Source of the DNA: Ampullaceana balthica | Taxonomy: Eukaryota > Mollusca > Gastropoda > Lymnaeidae | Assembly: GCA_944989445.1 (NCBI GenBank) | Contig: CALYLW010000320.1 | Location: 241,501-305,500 of the forward strand | Reading direction: 5' to 3' | Length of the DNA stretch: 64,000 nt | In this document: positions 10,776 through 22,853 of the stretch, piece by piece | Numbering within the stretch: position 1 is the stretch's first letter | Layout of the letters: each line of letters opens with the position of its first letter | Program-made: the position numbers and the translations under genes | The notes under the pieces: generated by a model | What the model was told of the DNA's origin: nothing | The model's input: the letters and a program-made list of their open reading frames with translations, nothing else | Databases searched by the model: none

Positions 10776-13194
10776 GATAAATAAGAGACACGCAGTTACA
10801 GGGGATTGACAACATAAGCAATTCAATATGTCGTTGGTTTCCTAATTATTTTTTTTAAGTATTCATATTTTTTTCTCCCTTGTTAGAATTGAAACGAAAG
10901 TACAAACAATGGAGCATAATAAAAAAAATTAGAATAATAATTATAATTATTATTTTTAAAACTCATTACATTGAAGCTTTTAATGACTTACGTGGGAAAA
11001 CTTGAGAGACTTTGTGGAAAGTAGCAGAGCAGTAGCTTCCCTAGCAATGTTAATGATGAAGACAATGAAAAGGTAGACGCCGTGTAAAAAAAAACAACTG
11101 GGGCCCCACAAGCCCAACCAGATATCCCAGCCTTTATCTCGTGTAAAAAAAACTCACTTGAAAAACACTTAAAACAAGTTGTACCAAGAATGGGAATTTT
11201 TTTTATCGCTTTCTTTCTTTGTGCATTGTTTTTTTTTCTTCAAATTTTTGGATGATAGAAAAAGTAGACAGTATTGTAGACAATGAGAAAAAAGAGAAAC
11301 AGTTAGTAAAGTAGATAAGAATGGTGATTTGAGTGATATGCCCAATGGAGACCAAATATGGGATTGAGAGGGATGGCAAGTGACATGGTGAGGGGAAAAA
11401 AGAAAAAGACCATGGGTGAAGTCTGTTCCTCTGTCATGACTCTTCCGTGACTGTATCCTGGATTTTGCGATTTCTCAAAACGAAAGAGTGAATTTCTAAG
11501 AGTAGACACTGTCCTGTGTTATATATATTTACATTTTATGTACACATACCTACGTATATTTGTGTTTATTGAAAGTTGCATTAGTTCTGCACTTCCAAAT
11601 GTGCTGTATATATTATGCCAGAAGTCATAGGCTGATGACATGTTGGGCGGCGCTATGGGATTTAGGTACAGTGTTTAAATTTATTGCTCTATCTATATTT
11701 ACTGAGTAGCCTTTTCCAGCTTTTAAAAGTAGTGTTTAATGTGGATTTAGTTTTTTTAAAAATTTCTTTGCATTCCATGATTATTAACACTTATTCATAA
11801 ATTAAAGAGCGGACATTTTGGTCTTTGGAGCGTTTGTTGTTCAGGCCTTTCTGAAGTTGGTGTCAGGTTATATATTCATCGGAAAGTTATTTCTCTAAGT
11901 TTTGAAAAATGTCCTTTATTTTTATTTTATTAAATTGTCGCAACCAATTGATTCTCTCAAAATGAGGAGTTTTCTGTCGATTTCTCAAATGATTGTAGAT
12001 TTCCATGTTCAATTAAACTCTCGTTATTTTTAATAGTGCGTAAGCTTGTTTGATAAAAGGAAGGGAATCTCATCGATTTTTAACCCTTTTCCTCGTACGC
12101 TAGCGAGCTGTAATTTTGCAGACAGATTCGTGCCGATGATAAAAACGATGTATAAAAATTTCAGATCGATCGCATGTACTGTAATTAAATTATTGAATTT
12201 GTACATTATTTCATTTATCTCTATGTATCAGGTTTAATTTTTGAGATAGTGTCGCGGTGCATATTATATTATATTGAACGACCTTTTTAATACTTGTTTC
12301 CTGTTGCGCGTTTCGGTGCGTACTATATTGACGTTGCTTTTTTAAAAATATATTCCCGATCGGAGGGCATTATATTAAACATGTTTTACGAGATATAGAT
12401 TTAACTAAAATGTATTTTTGGATTTTCTTGCGCTGCGTATTGTAATGAACATTCTAATAGTTATGTCTCCTTTAAAAAGGATTTATAGTCAAAAACTTGT
12501 TTTTTTAGGGTGTTTTTTTTATTACACATTCTCATTCCATTAAGAAAAAAAATTAACAATGAAAAGACTATAGGCACTTTTTTAAACAAACTAACAAGTT
12601 ACATCAATAAATGACGAGGGTACACATAGGTATTTAACACACAGATTCCACAAAGCCATGTTTTTAACAGGGACAATAAAAATGTTACTTTTTTTTTAAA
12701 ATTACATTCCATTTTATACAATTTACAGCAGTCTATTTAATTTCATGTTAATATTATGCAAATTTCTCTTCAGAAACAAAAGTATCAATAGAAATCTAAA
12801 ACGGTTATATAACAATTGCAAACATTCATCAACAAATATGTTTTAATGAGTCTACTACTGTAAAGGTCTACTCGTTTTCTTTTAAAAAATCTAGGATTTT
12901 AGTTAATTATAGATTCATTATAATCCGATAAAGAAAAACGAACATTTTTATTTTTAGAAATGTAAAACGTAAATTCAAATTTTTATTTTAAAAAAAAATG
13001 AAATATATGATGTCGAACAGTTATAGTTATAGCTCAGAAACATGCATTGTTGTACATTGAAAAGTGAATAAGATTAAAGTGTATGGGAAAACAATAAAGT
13101 GTATCTATATAGTGTGGGTGTACAATATATATTTTCCGGATTTAATTAATTACCAAGCTGTACAATCTCTCTAATTTCAGTTAAAATAATATCA
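10776..13194. other. Gene-free stretch with one inverted dispersed-repeat copy
   Basis: No gene recognised. About 12050-12360 is similar in reverse complement to 33080-33415 in unit 1, sharing the GATCGATCTGAAATTT and CTGTCTGCAAAATTTCAG motifs; 51220-51330 carries a third, more distant copy. The remainder is AT-rich with poly-T and poly-A runs. Confidence 0.5.
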
Positions 13195-13453
13195 CGGCAT
13201 TAAACATGTAATCCATGGTAACAGACATGTCCACTGCTGTGTCCATCAGGCCAGGTGTGTCCACCACCTTCATGTTGTAATGGTCAAGCTCACCGCACTC
13301 CAGCTGCTGGACTTCAGTGCATAAAGTCACATTGCTTGACGCCTTAAAAACACCTTTTCGGTTAATCAATGTGTTTCCTGTAGCGCTCTTCCCAGCACCA
13401 GTTCTTCCAATTATCACGCAATTGTATATAGATTTACGCGCTGACATTTTCGT
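13195..13453 (-). pseudogene. Truncated GIMAP GTPase copy
   Basis: The first part of the 1.5-2.8 kb GIMAP repeated: splice acceptor TTCTTCCAG at 13454, ATG at 13447, then an N-terminus leading into the P-loop GRTGAGKSATGN and G3 DTPGLMD. Similarity stops after MDYMFNA (about 13195). The AIG1 box, G4, G5 and the C-terminal half are missing, and the frame ends after three unrelated residues at 13181. A GT follows the break (GCC|GTGATA), so a splice to a remote exon cannot be excluded, but copy A has no intron there and no matching exon is seen downstream. The likeliest reading is a duplication breakpoint inside the coding exon. This copy retains the ATG that copy A has lost. Confidence 0.85.
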
Positions 13454-14541
13454 CTGGAAGAAGACCAAAAACATCAGAGGTGACAACATATTGCGTAAAT
13501 TAAATTTATAAATGCTTTAAAAAAATAAAGCGATAAATAATCCAGTCGGTCGCAAATATGAAAAATGACAAAAACAAGCAAAAAATCAAACATATTATAA
13601 ATTATTCCACTTGTGGCATTAGCATGAACAGCGTAATACGGTAGATACAATGATAAATAAGAGACATTTTAAATTCAAACTTAGTGCAGAGTTATGTTAT
13701 TTTAACATTGCTAAAATAGCCAACATTTTTACTTACATTCATAAGAAGGGCGAATATCAACCCCTAATCCCCCCCCCAAAAAAAATTTTTTTTAAAAATA
13801 ATAAAAAAATATAAAAAAATAAAACTACAGCAACAACAACAAACAAACAAACACAAATTTCTTTGCTTTCTAAACATTTATGAAAAGATTTTTAAAAAAA
13901 CAATAATCGAGAATTGACTAAATCAAACATTGTAACTAAGAAGGTATATATATTTTTATTTTGATAGCAAAATACCGTGTATGTCCACCTAAATAACAGT
14001 TCATTGAAAAATCTCTATTTAAATAGTTTGATGCATGTTTAGATATTGTCACAGTCTAATTTTTTAAGGCAGTAGATTTCTTCTATATCTAAAACGATAT
14101 TGTATAAAACAAACACTGAGATTCAGCTACTCACAGAAACCTGGTCTTTTACTTGGGAAGACTGTAGACAAGAAAGTTCTTGTTACCAGCGTCACGACGA
14201 ACACAAGTAAACTTAATACTTGGGACTATTTGTGGCTTCGTTTTATTCCCACTTTTCCCACATTTTACCAAAATTACAAATTATTTACCCAGAAAATTAC
14301 CCGTTCACTAGAATCAAGAATTATTTTAAAGAAATATGATCCAAAAAGGTTTTTTGAAAACTCATTCAACACGAAATAAGAGTAAGCTGCTGAGGGGAAA
14401 TAACGGAAATCTCCGTTTTACGTTAAATGTGGCATTCCCTGTAAAATATTCATCATCGTCGGTTGAGCACTTCAGAAAATTGTCAAATTTGCTGCCTAGT
14501 TTTAGGGTATGCAAAAGTTACTGTGTGTCTTTCTTTCTGCC

Positions 14542-14642
<101 letters not shown>

Positions 14643-15309
14643 CTCTCTCTCTAAGTTCTGTTTCTCCCCTCTCTCTGTTTTCCCCTCTGTGTGTCGAAGA
14701 AACTGTATGACTCAGTTGTATATTTCTCTCGTTCTTTATCTTAGATTTTCTCCTTCTGCCCATCTTAATACTAAAAATATATGTAATTCTTTATTTCTAT
14801 TTCCCCTCTGTATTTCTCTCTCCCCTTGTTTTCATTTTCCCCACCTTACATCTATCACACTTTCTCTCCACCTTTCTTTTCAGTTCTCACTTCACTTTCT
14901 TCTTCAATTCCGCTTCTGTATTATTACTTTCTCTAGCCATCTCTCTTGTCCCGTCCCTAAAGCATCTATTAAAACTGCAAACAATCTGTTTTGTCTGTCT
15001 ATTTGTGTCTATCCCTTTATCTGTTATTGTGTTGTTCTTACATTTGGTTGCATTCATTCAATTTGAAGAAAGAAGTTGTCATTGAAAATATTTTTTTTTG
15101 CATGAACATAAGGGAAGTTACGTTTAACTAAACCGCTCACCTCATCAGGCTTCAAAGAAGTTTCCGAAATATTCCCTCAGTTTCAACCTCTGTATTACCG
15201 TTTCGAGGATTATTCTATTTTTAAGCATCAAAAACCACTACCTATACTACAACTACCTCTAATACTACTACTATCCTTACAGAAAACAAACGACCACTGC
15301 ATCTACTAC

Positions 15310-15965
15310 CACCACTACCACCAATGCCAAACTACCACCAACGCCCCAACTACCACAAATGCCCCAACTACCACCAATACCATAACTACAACCAATGCCA
15401 CAACTACCACCAATACCATAATTACAACCAATGCCACAACTACCACCAATGCCACAACTACCGCCAATGCCACAACTACCGCCAACGCCACAACTACCAC
15501 CAATGCCACAACTACCGCCAATGCCATAACTACCACCAATGCCACAACTACGGTCAATGCCACAACTACCACCAATGCCACAACTACCACCAATGCCACA
15601 ATTACCGCCAATGCCAGAACTACCGCCAATGCCACAACTACCGCCAATGCCACAACTACCGCCAATGCCACAACTACCGCCAATGCCACAACTACCACCA
15701 ATGCCACAACTACGGCCAATGCCACAACTACCACCAATGCCACAACTACCACCAATGCCACAATTACCGCCAATGCCACAAATACCGCCAATGCCACAAC
15801 TACCGCCAATGCCACAACTACCACCAATGCCACAACTACGGCCAATGCCACAACTACCACCAATGCCACAACTACCACCAATGCCACAATTACCGCCAAT
15901 GCCACAAATACCACCAATGCCACAACTACCGCCAATGCCACAACTACCGCCAATGCCACAACTAG
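15310..15965 (+). repeat. 18-bp minisatellite (CCACAACTACCACCAATG)n
   Basis: About 36 imperfect copies of an 18-bp unit with variants at a few positions (ACC/GCC/GGC and CAA/TAA). A higher-order pattern is visible: blocks of several units recur around 15541-15660, 15707-15790 and 15835-15920. Because 18 is divisible by three, several frames stay open for more than 200 codons on both strands, but no start context, splice site or recognisable domain supports a protein. Copy A has only a short triplet-rich array at the homologous place. Confidence 0.93.
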
Positions 15966-16050
15966 GCCTGTCAACGGGTACCCGGGACCCGGGTATCCGT
16001 TGCCGTGTGATTACCCGGGTAGTAAAATTTCACCCGTGTACCCGTGAAAT
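15963..16050. mobile_element. Possible hAT-type terminus (ACCCGGG-rich)
   Basis: Directly after the minisatellite, the sequence TAGGCCTGTCAACGGGTACC followed by repeated ACCCGGG and TACCCG motifs looks like one end of a known style of hAT MITE. I could not find a matching opposite end, so the element is partial or misread. Confidence 0.3.
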
Positions 16051-16383
16051 GTGGCTTCAATGTCTATATTCTATATTAACGGAGGCCAAACTTCGGCACC
16101 CATGCGGCTTTTTTTGTTTACATTGTTGCTCGCGAAACAATTTATCAAATGAATGTTTTTTGTTTTTTTTAAATGAGCTGTGAAGTACATCTATGGAGAA
16201 ATATCAGACTCTGTCAACGGGAAGTATCTGTCAATGGGAAATAAAATACGGTCCCAACAAATTACAATGTATTTTAATACATCTTTTTTCTCTCAACGTG
16301 AAACAGAAATCGCAAAACACAAAAAGGTTTTGGTTCTTTAAAAGAATCATATAAAGAAAACAAAAGTCCTCTGCCAAAAATAA

Positions 16384-17200
16384 GGATGGACTGCTTAGAG
16401 ATGAAAGACGCTATGCTTTGTTAACTTCTTTGCTTTGAAATACGCCGATTGATACTAGTAGTCTAGCTAATGTTGCTTATCTACCCCTCTCTCCTCCCTT
16501 CACTCCTTGCATTCGCTTATACTTCTTGTCTTCAGTAACACGTGGTGACCTAGAAAAACTGATGTTATTATTGCCTACCAGGTTATCAGTATTTAAATTT
16601 AATAAATAAAATAGTTACTAACGTGTAGGATGGGCAGACGTCGCCGTGAGGATGGACTGCATAGAGAAGAAAGAGGCCGTGTTTTTTTTTCTTTCATAAA
16701 AGCACATTGGCTTTGACACTAACTTTGCTTTGAAATAGCCGACAGTGGGTCACCGATTGATACTATCTAATGTCGTTTTTATCCCAAATCTCTCGTCACT
16801 CCTATAACCCAGTGCTTCTCAAACTTTTTAGTATGGCGGACCGGCAGGAATTGAATTTTTTCCATTGCACCAGGAACCGGTACATTATTTTCCCGGTACT
16901 TACATGGTAGCGAAATGTATTTTATTTCCTTTTATTTCTTTCATTTATTAGCTTATTGTCAAAAATGGCAAATTCTATTGTGTTAGTATTATTGGTAGCA
17001 ATTGGAGGATTATAAATATATATATCTCTCCTTCCTTGATAACTTCCGCGGACCTCCACTTTGAGAAGCACTGCTATAACCCCCCACCCCTCGCATTCTC
17101 GTGTGTTTCTTGTGTTCATTAACACGTGTTTGCCTAGCCCAAAAATTGATATACACCCAAAGTTGTCAGTTTTTAAATGTAATAAGATGGGTAAGATGTC
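16384..17200 (+). repeat. Two-copy tandem repeat of about 260 bp, second copy split by a MITE
   Basis: AGGATGGACTGC at 16384 recurs at 16650, followed in both by a CTTTGCTTTGAAATA block, a CCGATTGATACTA block, a CTTGCATTCGC/CTCGCATTCTC block and AACACGTG. The second copy is longer because the MITE at 16810-17073 lies inside it. A third, diverged piece (TTCTTGTGTTCGTTAACACG) occurs near 26760. Confidence 0.7.
16810..17073. mobile_element. hAT MITE with perfect 8-bp target duplication
   Basis: It begins CAGTGCTTCTCAAA and ends TTTGAGAAGCACTG, a perfect 14-bp inverted repeat. The flanks are CTATAACC on both sides (16802-16809 and 17074-17081), an exact 8-bp target site duplication diagnostic of hAT-type insertion. 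At 264 bp with no coding capacity it is non-autonomous. A related copy in inverse orientation is at 26888-27188. Confidence 0.92.
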
Positions 17201-18300
17201 ATGCCAAGTGAGTTGATAGTGACACGGCAAAATGCAACATTGTAATGAAATTGTGTCTGCGAAGGGTGGCAACCCAGCACGATAAAACGCCATCTGAACG
17301 CTATTCATAAAATTGATATTGATAAACAAACCGCCGACCCACCCAATATCAGAAATATCTTGGTGTTAACTGATACATTAATAACAAAAGCAGTAATTTT
17401 GTTTGCATGTTCAGTTTACTGTAGTTTTAGTTTATGATTAATACGAAAGCATTTACGGCAGGAATTGAATAAAAGTTTTTAACTGTAACGGTACTATAGT
17501 AGTAACATTTCCGTAACAGTACCATAATAACATTTCCATTACGGTACCATGGTGGTAGTATTTCCATAACAGTACCATAGAAGAAGCATTTCCATAACTT
17601 TACTCTAGTAGTAACATTTCATAAGCATCTACGTTCAGAGGCGCATTTTACAAGGGTCGATGGCGAATTAAATATGGCATACGCCACAGTCATATGCTTA
17701 TGTTTCCTTTGAAAAATATTCATATCTTATACTTAACCCCTTACACCTAACTACTAATTATTTGTATTAGTTCCGTTTAATACCTTATGTACTACTCCCC
17801 GACCTTCCACTTCAATAATGTAACAGTTTAACATTGCTTTCTCAAAAAAATATATAATTTTTTTAAAAAGAATTTCTTGATCCTTTGTCTCTTTCTGCAG
17901 ATCTGACTTTGACCAAACCTATGAATGAGCCAGTGGAGTCTCGTGAACAGTATACACGTTTTTAGCGAAGCAGTTTGAAGGAATATTAACACGTACTTCC
18001 ATCAACGAATAAAGTTTTGGCAGTTCTCTGTGTACTACCGTAATAGCGTGTAACTTAAGGAAAAAAAGCCGCACTTTGGGTAATTCAATAAAATAAAATA
18101 CAGACATATCCAACGTTTCCAATTCATTGTCACCAACAATCAAACTAATCATAACGACATCAAAACGTTTATTTAATTCGAACTGCCGTTATGACAAAAT
18201 AAAGGGAAATAACTTTTCAACTGATTTGTAAATTTTAAAATTCAAGAGTTATTTTCCATACACTGCAAAGACTTCATGACTGAGTTTGAAATCTTTATAA
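17201..18300. other. Gene-free stretch
   Basis: Nothing supportable. The stretch 17480-17620 has an imperfect repeat of about 30 bp built on GTAACATTTCC and GGTACCATA. A minus-strand frame at 17919-18152 (77 codons) has no recognisable motif. Confidence 0.5.
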
Positions 18301-18329
18301 GTTTATATCTTTACATATAATACATATAT

Positions 18330-18341
18330 ATGTGTGTGTTT

Positions 18342-18376
<35 letters not shown>
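18330..18376 (+). repeat. (TG)n microsatellite
   Basis: A TG dinucleotide run with a few substitutions. The plus-strand Cys-Val reading frame here is an artefact. Confidence 0.95.
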
Positions 18377-18381
<5 letters not shown>

Positions 18382-18540
18382 AACTAAATTAAAAACATAT
18401 GTGTATTACTCAAAGCCAAAAAGCATTTTCATACATTTTGTATTTCAATACATAAGGGGCACTTTGGGGAGGGTATTAGGTTACCATTATGTACTATTTG
18501 AAAAACAACACCGTAGAACAACAGACATATAATTAAAAGT

Positions 18541-19485
18541 GTAATGTTTTGTTGCTTTTTATGTGTTTGTGTGTGTGAGTGTAGGGGTTTGTGTTTAGGG
18601 GTGTGTGTGTGTGTGTTAAGGGGTGTGTGTGTGTTTAGTGGTGTGTGTGTGTTTAGTTGTTTTGTAGGGGTGAATGTGTGTAGGGCTTAGGGGTGTGTGT
18701 GTGTAGGGATGTGTGTAATGGTGTGTGTGTAGGGTGTGTGTGTATAGGTGTGTGTAAATGTGTGTGTTTGGGTGTGTGCGTGTGTGTGTGTAGGGGTGTG
18801 TGTGTGTAGGGTGTGTGTAGGGGTGTGTAAGTGTGTGTGTGTAGGGGTGTGTAGGGGTGTGTAAGTGTCTGTGTAAGGGTGTGTGTAGGGGTGTGTAAGT
18901 GTGTGTGTGTAGGGGTGTGTGTAGGGCTGTGTAAGGATGTGTGTGTGTATGGGGTGTGTAAGTGTGTGTATGTAGGGGTGTGTATAGGGTTGTGTGTAGG
19001 GGTGTGTGTAGGGTTGAGTGTAGGGGTGTGTAAGTGTGTTTGTAGGGGTGTGTAAGTGTGTGTAGGGGTGTGTGTAGGGATATGTGTAGGGGTGTGTAAG
19101 TGTGTGTAGGGGTGTGTGAGTGTGTGTGTAGGGGTGTGTGAGTGTGTGTAGGGGGTGTGTGAGTGTGTGTAGGGGGTTGTAAGTGTGTGTGTGTAGAGGT
19201 GTGTGAGTGCTGTGTGTAGGGGGTGTGTGTAGGGGTGTATGTGTGTAGGGGGTGGTGTGTTTAGGGGTGTATGTGTGTAGGGGTGTGTGTGTAGGGGCGT
19301 GTGTGTGTAGGAGGTGTGTGTGTAGGGGTGTGTGTGTGTAGGAGGTGTGTGTGTAGGGGTGTGTGTGTGTTTAGGGTTGTGTGTAGGGGCTTGTGTGTAC
19401 GAGGTGTGTGTAGGTGGTGTGTGAGTGTGTGTATTTAGGGGTTTGCGTGTGTTTAGGGGTGTGTGTAGGGATGTGTGTGTGTGGA
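18541..19485 (+). repeat. GT/GGGG-rich degenerate minisatellite
   Basis: Nearly 1 kb made of short units of the type GTGTGTGTAGGGG, with variable spacing and occasional TTAGGGG. The plus strand has dozens of G3-G5 runs and is strongly purine/GT-skewed. It resembles interstitial telomere-like or G-quadruplex-prone satellite DNA, but the units are irregular and most loops between G runs exceed seven bases. Confidence 0.92.
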
Positions 19486-19989
19486 TGTGTTTTCTTTTTG
19501 TTTTATTTTTTTTCCTTTAAAGTCGTGTTTTACTTACACTATATCATGAAAATATCTAATAGTTTCCCAACCTCGTTCTCCATTTTATTCTCGGTTAATC
19601 ACTATGAATATAAAATGATAGACGAATGGGAATTTCTTAAATTCTTAATTCATTTTTTTTAATGAATTATAAGAAAAAGACGCTTACTGTGTTGGGTCGA
19701 AGAATTTCATATTTATGGAGTCAAGATCTTATTGAAAGTTCAGAAACCAAATCAAGTTTGATTTGCTTACTTTCTTTTTAAAAAGTTCCCAGAAGTAAGA
19801 GTTTTAAAATAAATATTCAAGAACATATTACTTTCAGTCCACTGATGACCGTGGACAAGATAGCATGTTGATTCCTTGTATTTTTTTTTCTTTGAATAGT
19901 AATTCAGAAATAAAAACAAGTTTCATCTAATTTTTTATTAATAGTGTTTGTTAATTGAAATTGAGAACCGTTAGTTGAAAGTTCTGCGT

Positions 19990-20460
19990 AGATGCAGGTG
20001 AGAACCTTTATTTAACAGCCCTGCGCACAGAGAATATTGAGAACATTTATTTAACAGCCCTGCGCACAGTGAATATTAAGAACCTTTATTTAACAGCCCT
20101 GCGCACAGTGAATATTGAGAACCTTTATTTAACAGCCCTGCGCACAGAGAATATTGAGAACCTTTATTTAATAGCCCGGCACAGAGACAATTGAGAACCT
20201 TTGGTAAATATATCTAATCTAAGGCTAATGAGAAAATTTAGTCAACATCTCTGCGCAGAGGCAAGTGAAACCTATTGACCACAGCTCTGCACAGTGTCAT
20301 TTGAGAAACTTTGTTTAACAGCCCTGCACAGATTCAATTGGGTACATTTGTTTAACAGTCTTGCGCAAAAGCATGTGAGAACCTTTAGATAAGACATAGG
20401 CAAATGAGAATATTTGTTTGATAGCCTTTAATATATCATATAGCCTTTAGCAGAGTTAAT
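19990..20460 (+). repeat. 39-bp minisatellite, degrading rightward
   Basis: Five or so good copies of a 39-bp unit built around AACAGCCCTGCGCACAGTG and GAGAACCTTTATTTAAC (19990-20200), followed by decaying copies to about 20460. The GAGAACCTTT core is shared with the adjacent 36-bp array, so both probably derive from one ancestral unit. Confidence 0.85.
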
Positions 20461-20477
20461 TTAGAGCCTTTAGTTAA

Positions 20478-21065
20478 AACTTACATATAGGCAGGTGAGA
20501 ACATTTAGTTATATGCTTACACAAAGGCAGGTGAGAACATTTAGTTATATGCTTACATAGAGGCAGGTGAGAACATTTAGTTACAGACTTACATAGAGGC
20601 AGGTGAGAACATTTAGTTACAGACTTACATAGAGGCAGGTGAGAACATTTAGTTACAGACTTACATAGTTGCAGATGAGAACCTTTAGTTACAGACTTAC
20701 ATAGAGGTAGGTGAGAACATTTAGTTATAGACTTACACAGAGGCAGGTGAGAACATTTAGTTATAGACTTACATAGAGGCAGGTGAGAACCTTTAGTTAC
20801 AGACTTACATAGAGGCAGGTGAGAACATTTAGTTACAGACTTACATAGAGGCAGGTGAGAACATTTAGTTACAGACTTACATAGAGGCAGGTGAGAACAT
20901 TTAGTTACAGACTTACACAGAGGCAGGTGAGAACATTTAGTTACAGACTTACATAGAGACAGGTGAGAACATTTAGTTACAGACGAACATAGAGGCAGGT
21001 GAGAACATTTAGTTACAGACTTACATAGAGGCAGGTGAGAACATTTAGTTATAGACTTATGCAGA
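20478..21065 (+). repeat. 36-bp minisatellite, about 16 copies
   Basis: The unit reads ACTTACATAGAGGCAGGTGA then GAACATTTAGTTACAG, with few differences between copies. The minus strand stays open across the array (20474-21139) as a 12-residue repeat with Cys-x5-Cys spacing. The array lies in the middle of a longer degenerate one, so I treat it as satellite DNA and not as a gene. Confidence 0.9.
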
Positions 21066-21988
21066 GATAAATGACAACCGATTGTTAACAAACCTACGCA
21101 GAGACAAGTGAGAGCATGTAGTTCACATTCCAAAGTCACACGGCCTGTGGCAACAGCTGACTGTGATTGTGTTCATCATGCCATTGTCAAAACACATATC
21201 TGGGGATGATGTCAATGTAAATAATAACTGACTGACTGGGCAGAGGTTCAGAATTTATTTATATTAGTTTATTAATTTTTTTTTGTAATCTTAATTTTTA
21301 AACTCTACTTTTAATGTTAACGTGACTGACCAAGCGTTTCTGTTCAGTTTTTTTTTCCTTCAAACTTTTAAATGGCGATGGTTCCATACACTGAAACAAA
21401 ATTGGTTCTGAGTTTTGCGAGCGTGTAAAATAACCTATACACACTGATATAATATATATAGAAGGATATTTTTGTATTAAAAACTGTGTTCCAAAATAAC
21501 AGATTACTGTTGCATAATGTAATAACATATCAAGCAAATTCAGGACACATTTTCAGAGATGCAGTAGATGTTTTTTAAAATCTCAAGATTTTTTTACAAC
21601 TCATTACATAAATATTTTTAGATATTTTTCAGATCTTTATAAATATAATAAAAATTGCATAATGTGTATTTGCCTTAACCTTCCCCTGCAGTTGCCTGGC
21701 AGTTAAGAATTACCGCGCAGTACAATTTGATAAGGATAATAAAAATAATATATGTTTCTGGAATGTAAAATTTTGTACACACAAAAAAGACAATGAATGT
21801 TGTGCAATGTGCAACGTTGCACACGAGATATTTACTTTGTACAGTGACCAACGAAGCTAAGACAGAACATTGCTGACACTGTGTGCTTGTGTGTGTGGGG
21901 GGACGAGGGTGGGAAGAGTGAGAACAAAGACAAATGACAAGCTTTGAATCAACTGTTAACAGTTAACACGCTATAACGAGGTCTAGAT

Positions 21989-22179
21989 CAGTGATGGCGA
22001 GCCTACATGACACGAGTGGCACAAACGGCACGCAGAGCCTCATCTGCCGGCACGCAAATAAAATATTACTTCCTTAAATGAAACCACTGTGCTGGCACTT
22101 TGTGTTGGCACTTTGTTATATAAAAGTAGGTTTTAATTGAATTTTGGGCACGCGACACCAAAAAGGTTCGCCATCACTG
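21989..22179. mobile_element. hAT MITE (CAGTGATGGCGAGCCT ends)
   Basis: Starts CAGTGATGGCGAGCCT and ends AGGTTCGCCATCACTG, a 16-bp inverted repeat with one mismatch. Flanking 8-bp duplications are GTCTAGAT (21981-21988) and GTGTAGAT (22180-22187), one mismatch. At 191 bp it has no coding capacity. Confidence 0.9.
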
Positions 22180-22638
22180 GTGTAGATTCTAGATGGAAGA
22201 TGACGTATTTGGATTTTTAAAATCCGTCATTTTTTTATTTGGCTGCAGATGGTTGCGCCCCGAACTAGTTTGCTCTGGTGCGGTGAAAACCTGAAAGATG
22301 TGTGACAATATGAGGACACTTCTCAGGTGCACAGTTAGGTGTTTGCTATAACTACAACATCTTCTCAACGGACGTTGCGCATTATCGGTGCCAGGTCCAT
22401 GACATCAACTGCGCAATGCGGGGGCGCCCTCTTTTGAAGTTTGACACAATCGAAATACTGGACAATGTTCAGCGCCAAATATTGATGTTTCTAAATACTT
22501 GCTGACCACAGCAACTAATATTTTTATAAGAAAAAAAATCTACATATAAACAAAGAGGATTAAATATAGTGCTGACTTGAAGACCGGTTTGAATGACGTC
22601 AATCAGTACTCATCTGTCGTTTCTGCCACTCCCGCACC

Positions 22639-22853
22639 CAGAGGCGTCACTAGGATGCGCGGGTGGTACGCACATCACTGGGGGACACCATTACAAGGGG
22701 TGACAACAAAACGTAAAATTGTGTAATGTTACCGTTATTTGTTACTGGCAGATTTTGAGGATGTCTGTGGGGTAAGTGTTGAGGGGGGTGGGGAGGGTGA
22801 CACCACGAGCTTCCGCACTGGGTGACACCCACCCTAGCAGCGTCACTTTCCCC
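22639..22853. mobile_element. MITE of the CAGAGGCGTCACTAGG family
   Basis: The left end CAGAGGCGTCACTAGG is shared with the element at 26308. The interior has GGGTGACA and GGTGACACC motifs, and a degraded right end CCTAGCAGCGTCACTT lies near 22850. No clear target duplication. Together with the 26.3-kb copy it defines a small hAT-type family. Confidence 0.6.

Noticed and set aside
15315..15974. Open reading frames of more than 200 codons on both strands over the 18-bp minisatellite
   Set aside because: Repeat length is divisible by three, all long frames are artefacts of the array, and there is no domain, signal or splice evidence.
17919..18152. 77-codon minus-strand reading frame
   Set aside because: Composition is protein-like, but there is no motif, no paralogue in the window and no splice support.
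18541..19485. True telomere or subtelomere
   Set aside because: Units are irregular GTGTGTAGGGG and not tandem TTAGGG, and the array is flanked on both sides by ordinary interspersed repeats.
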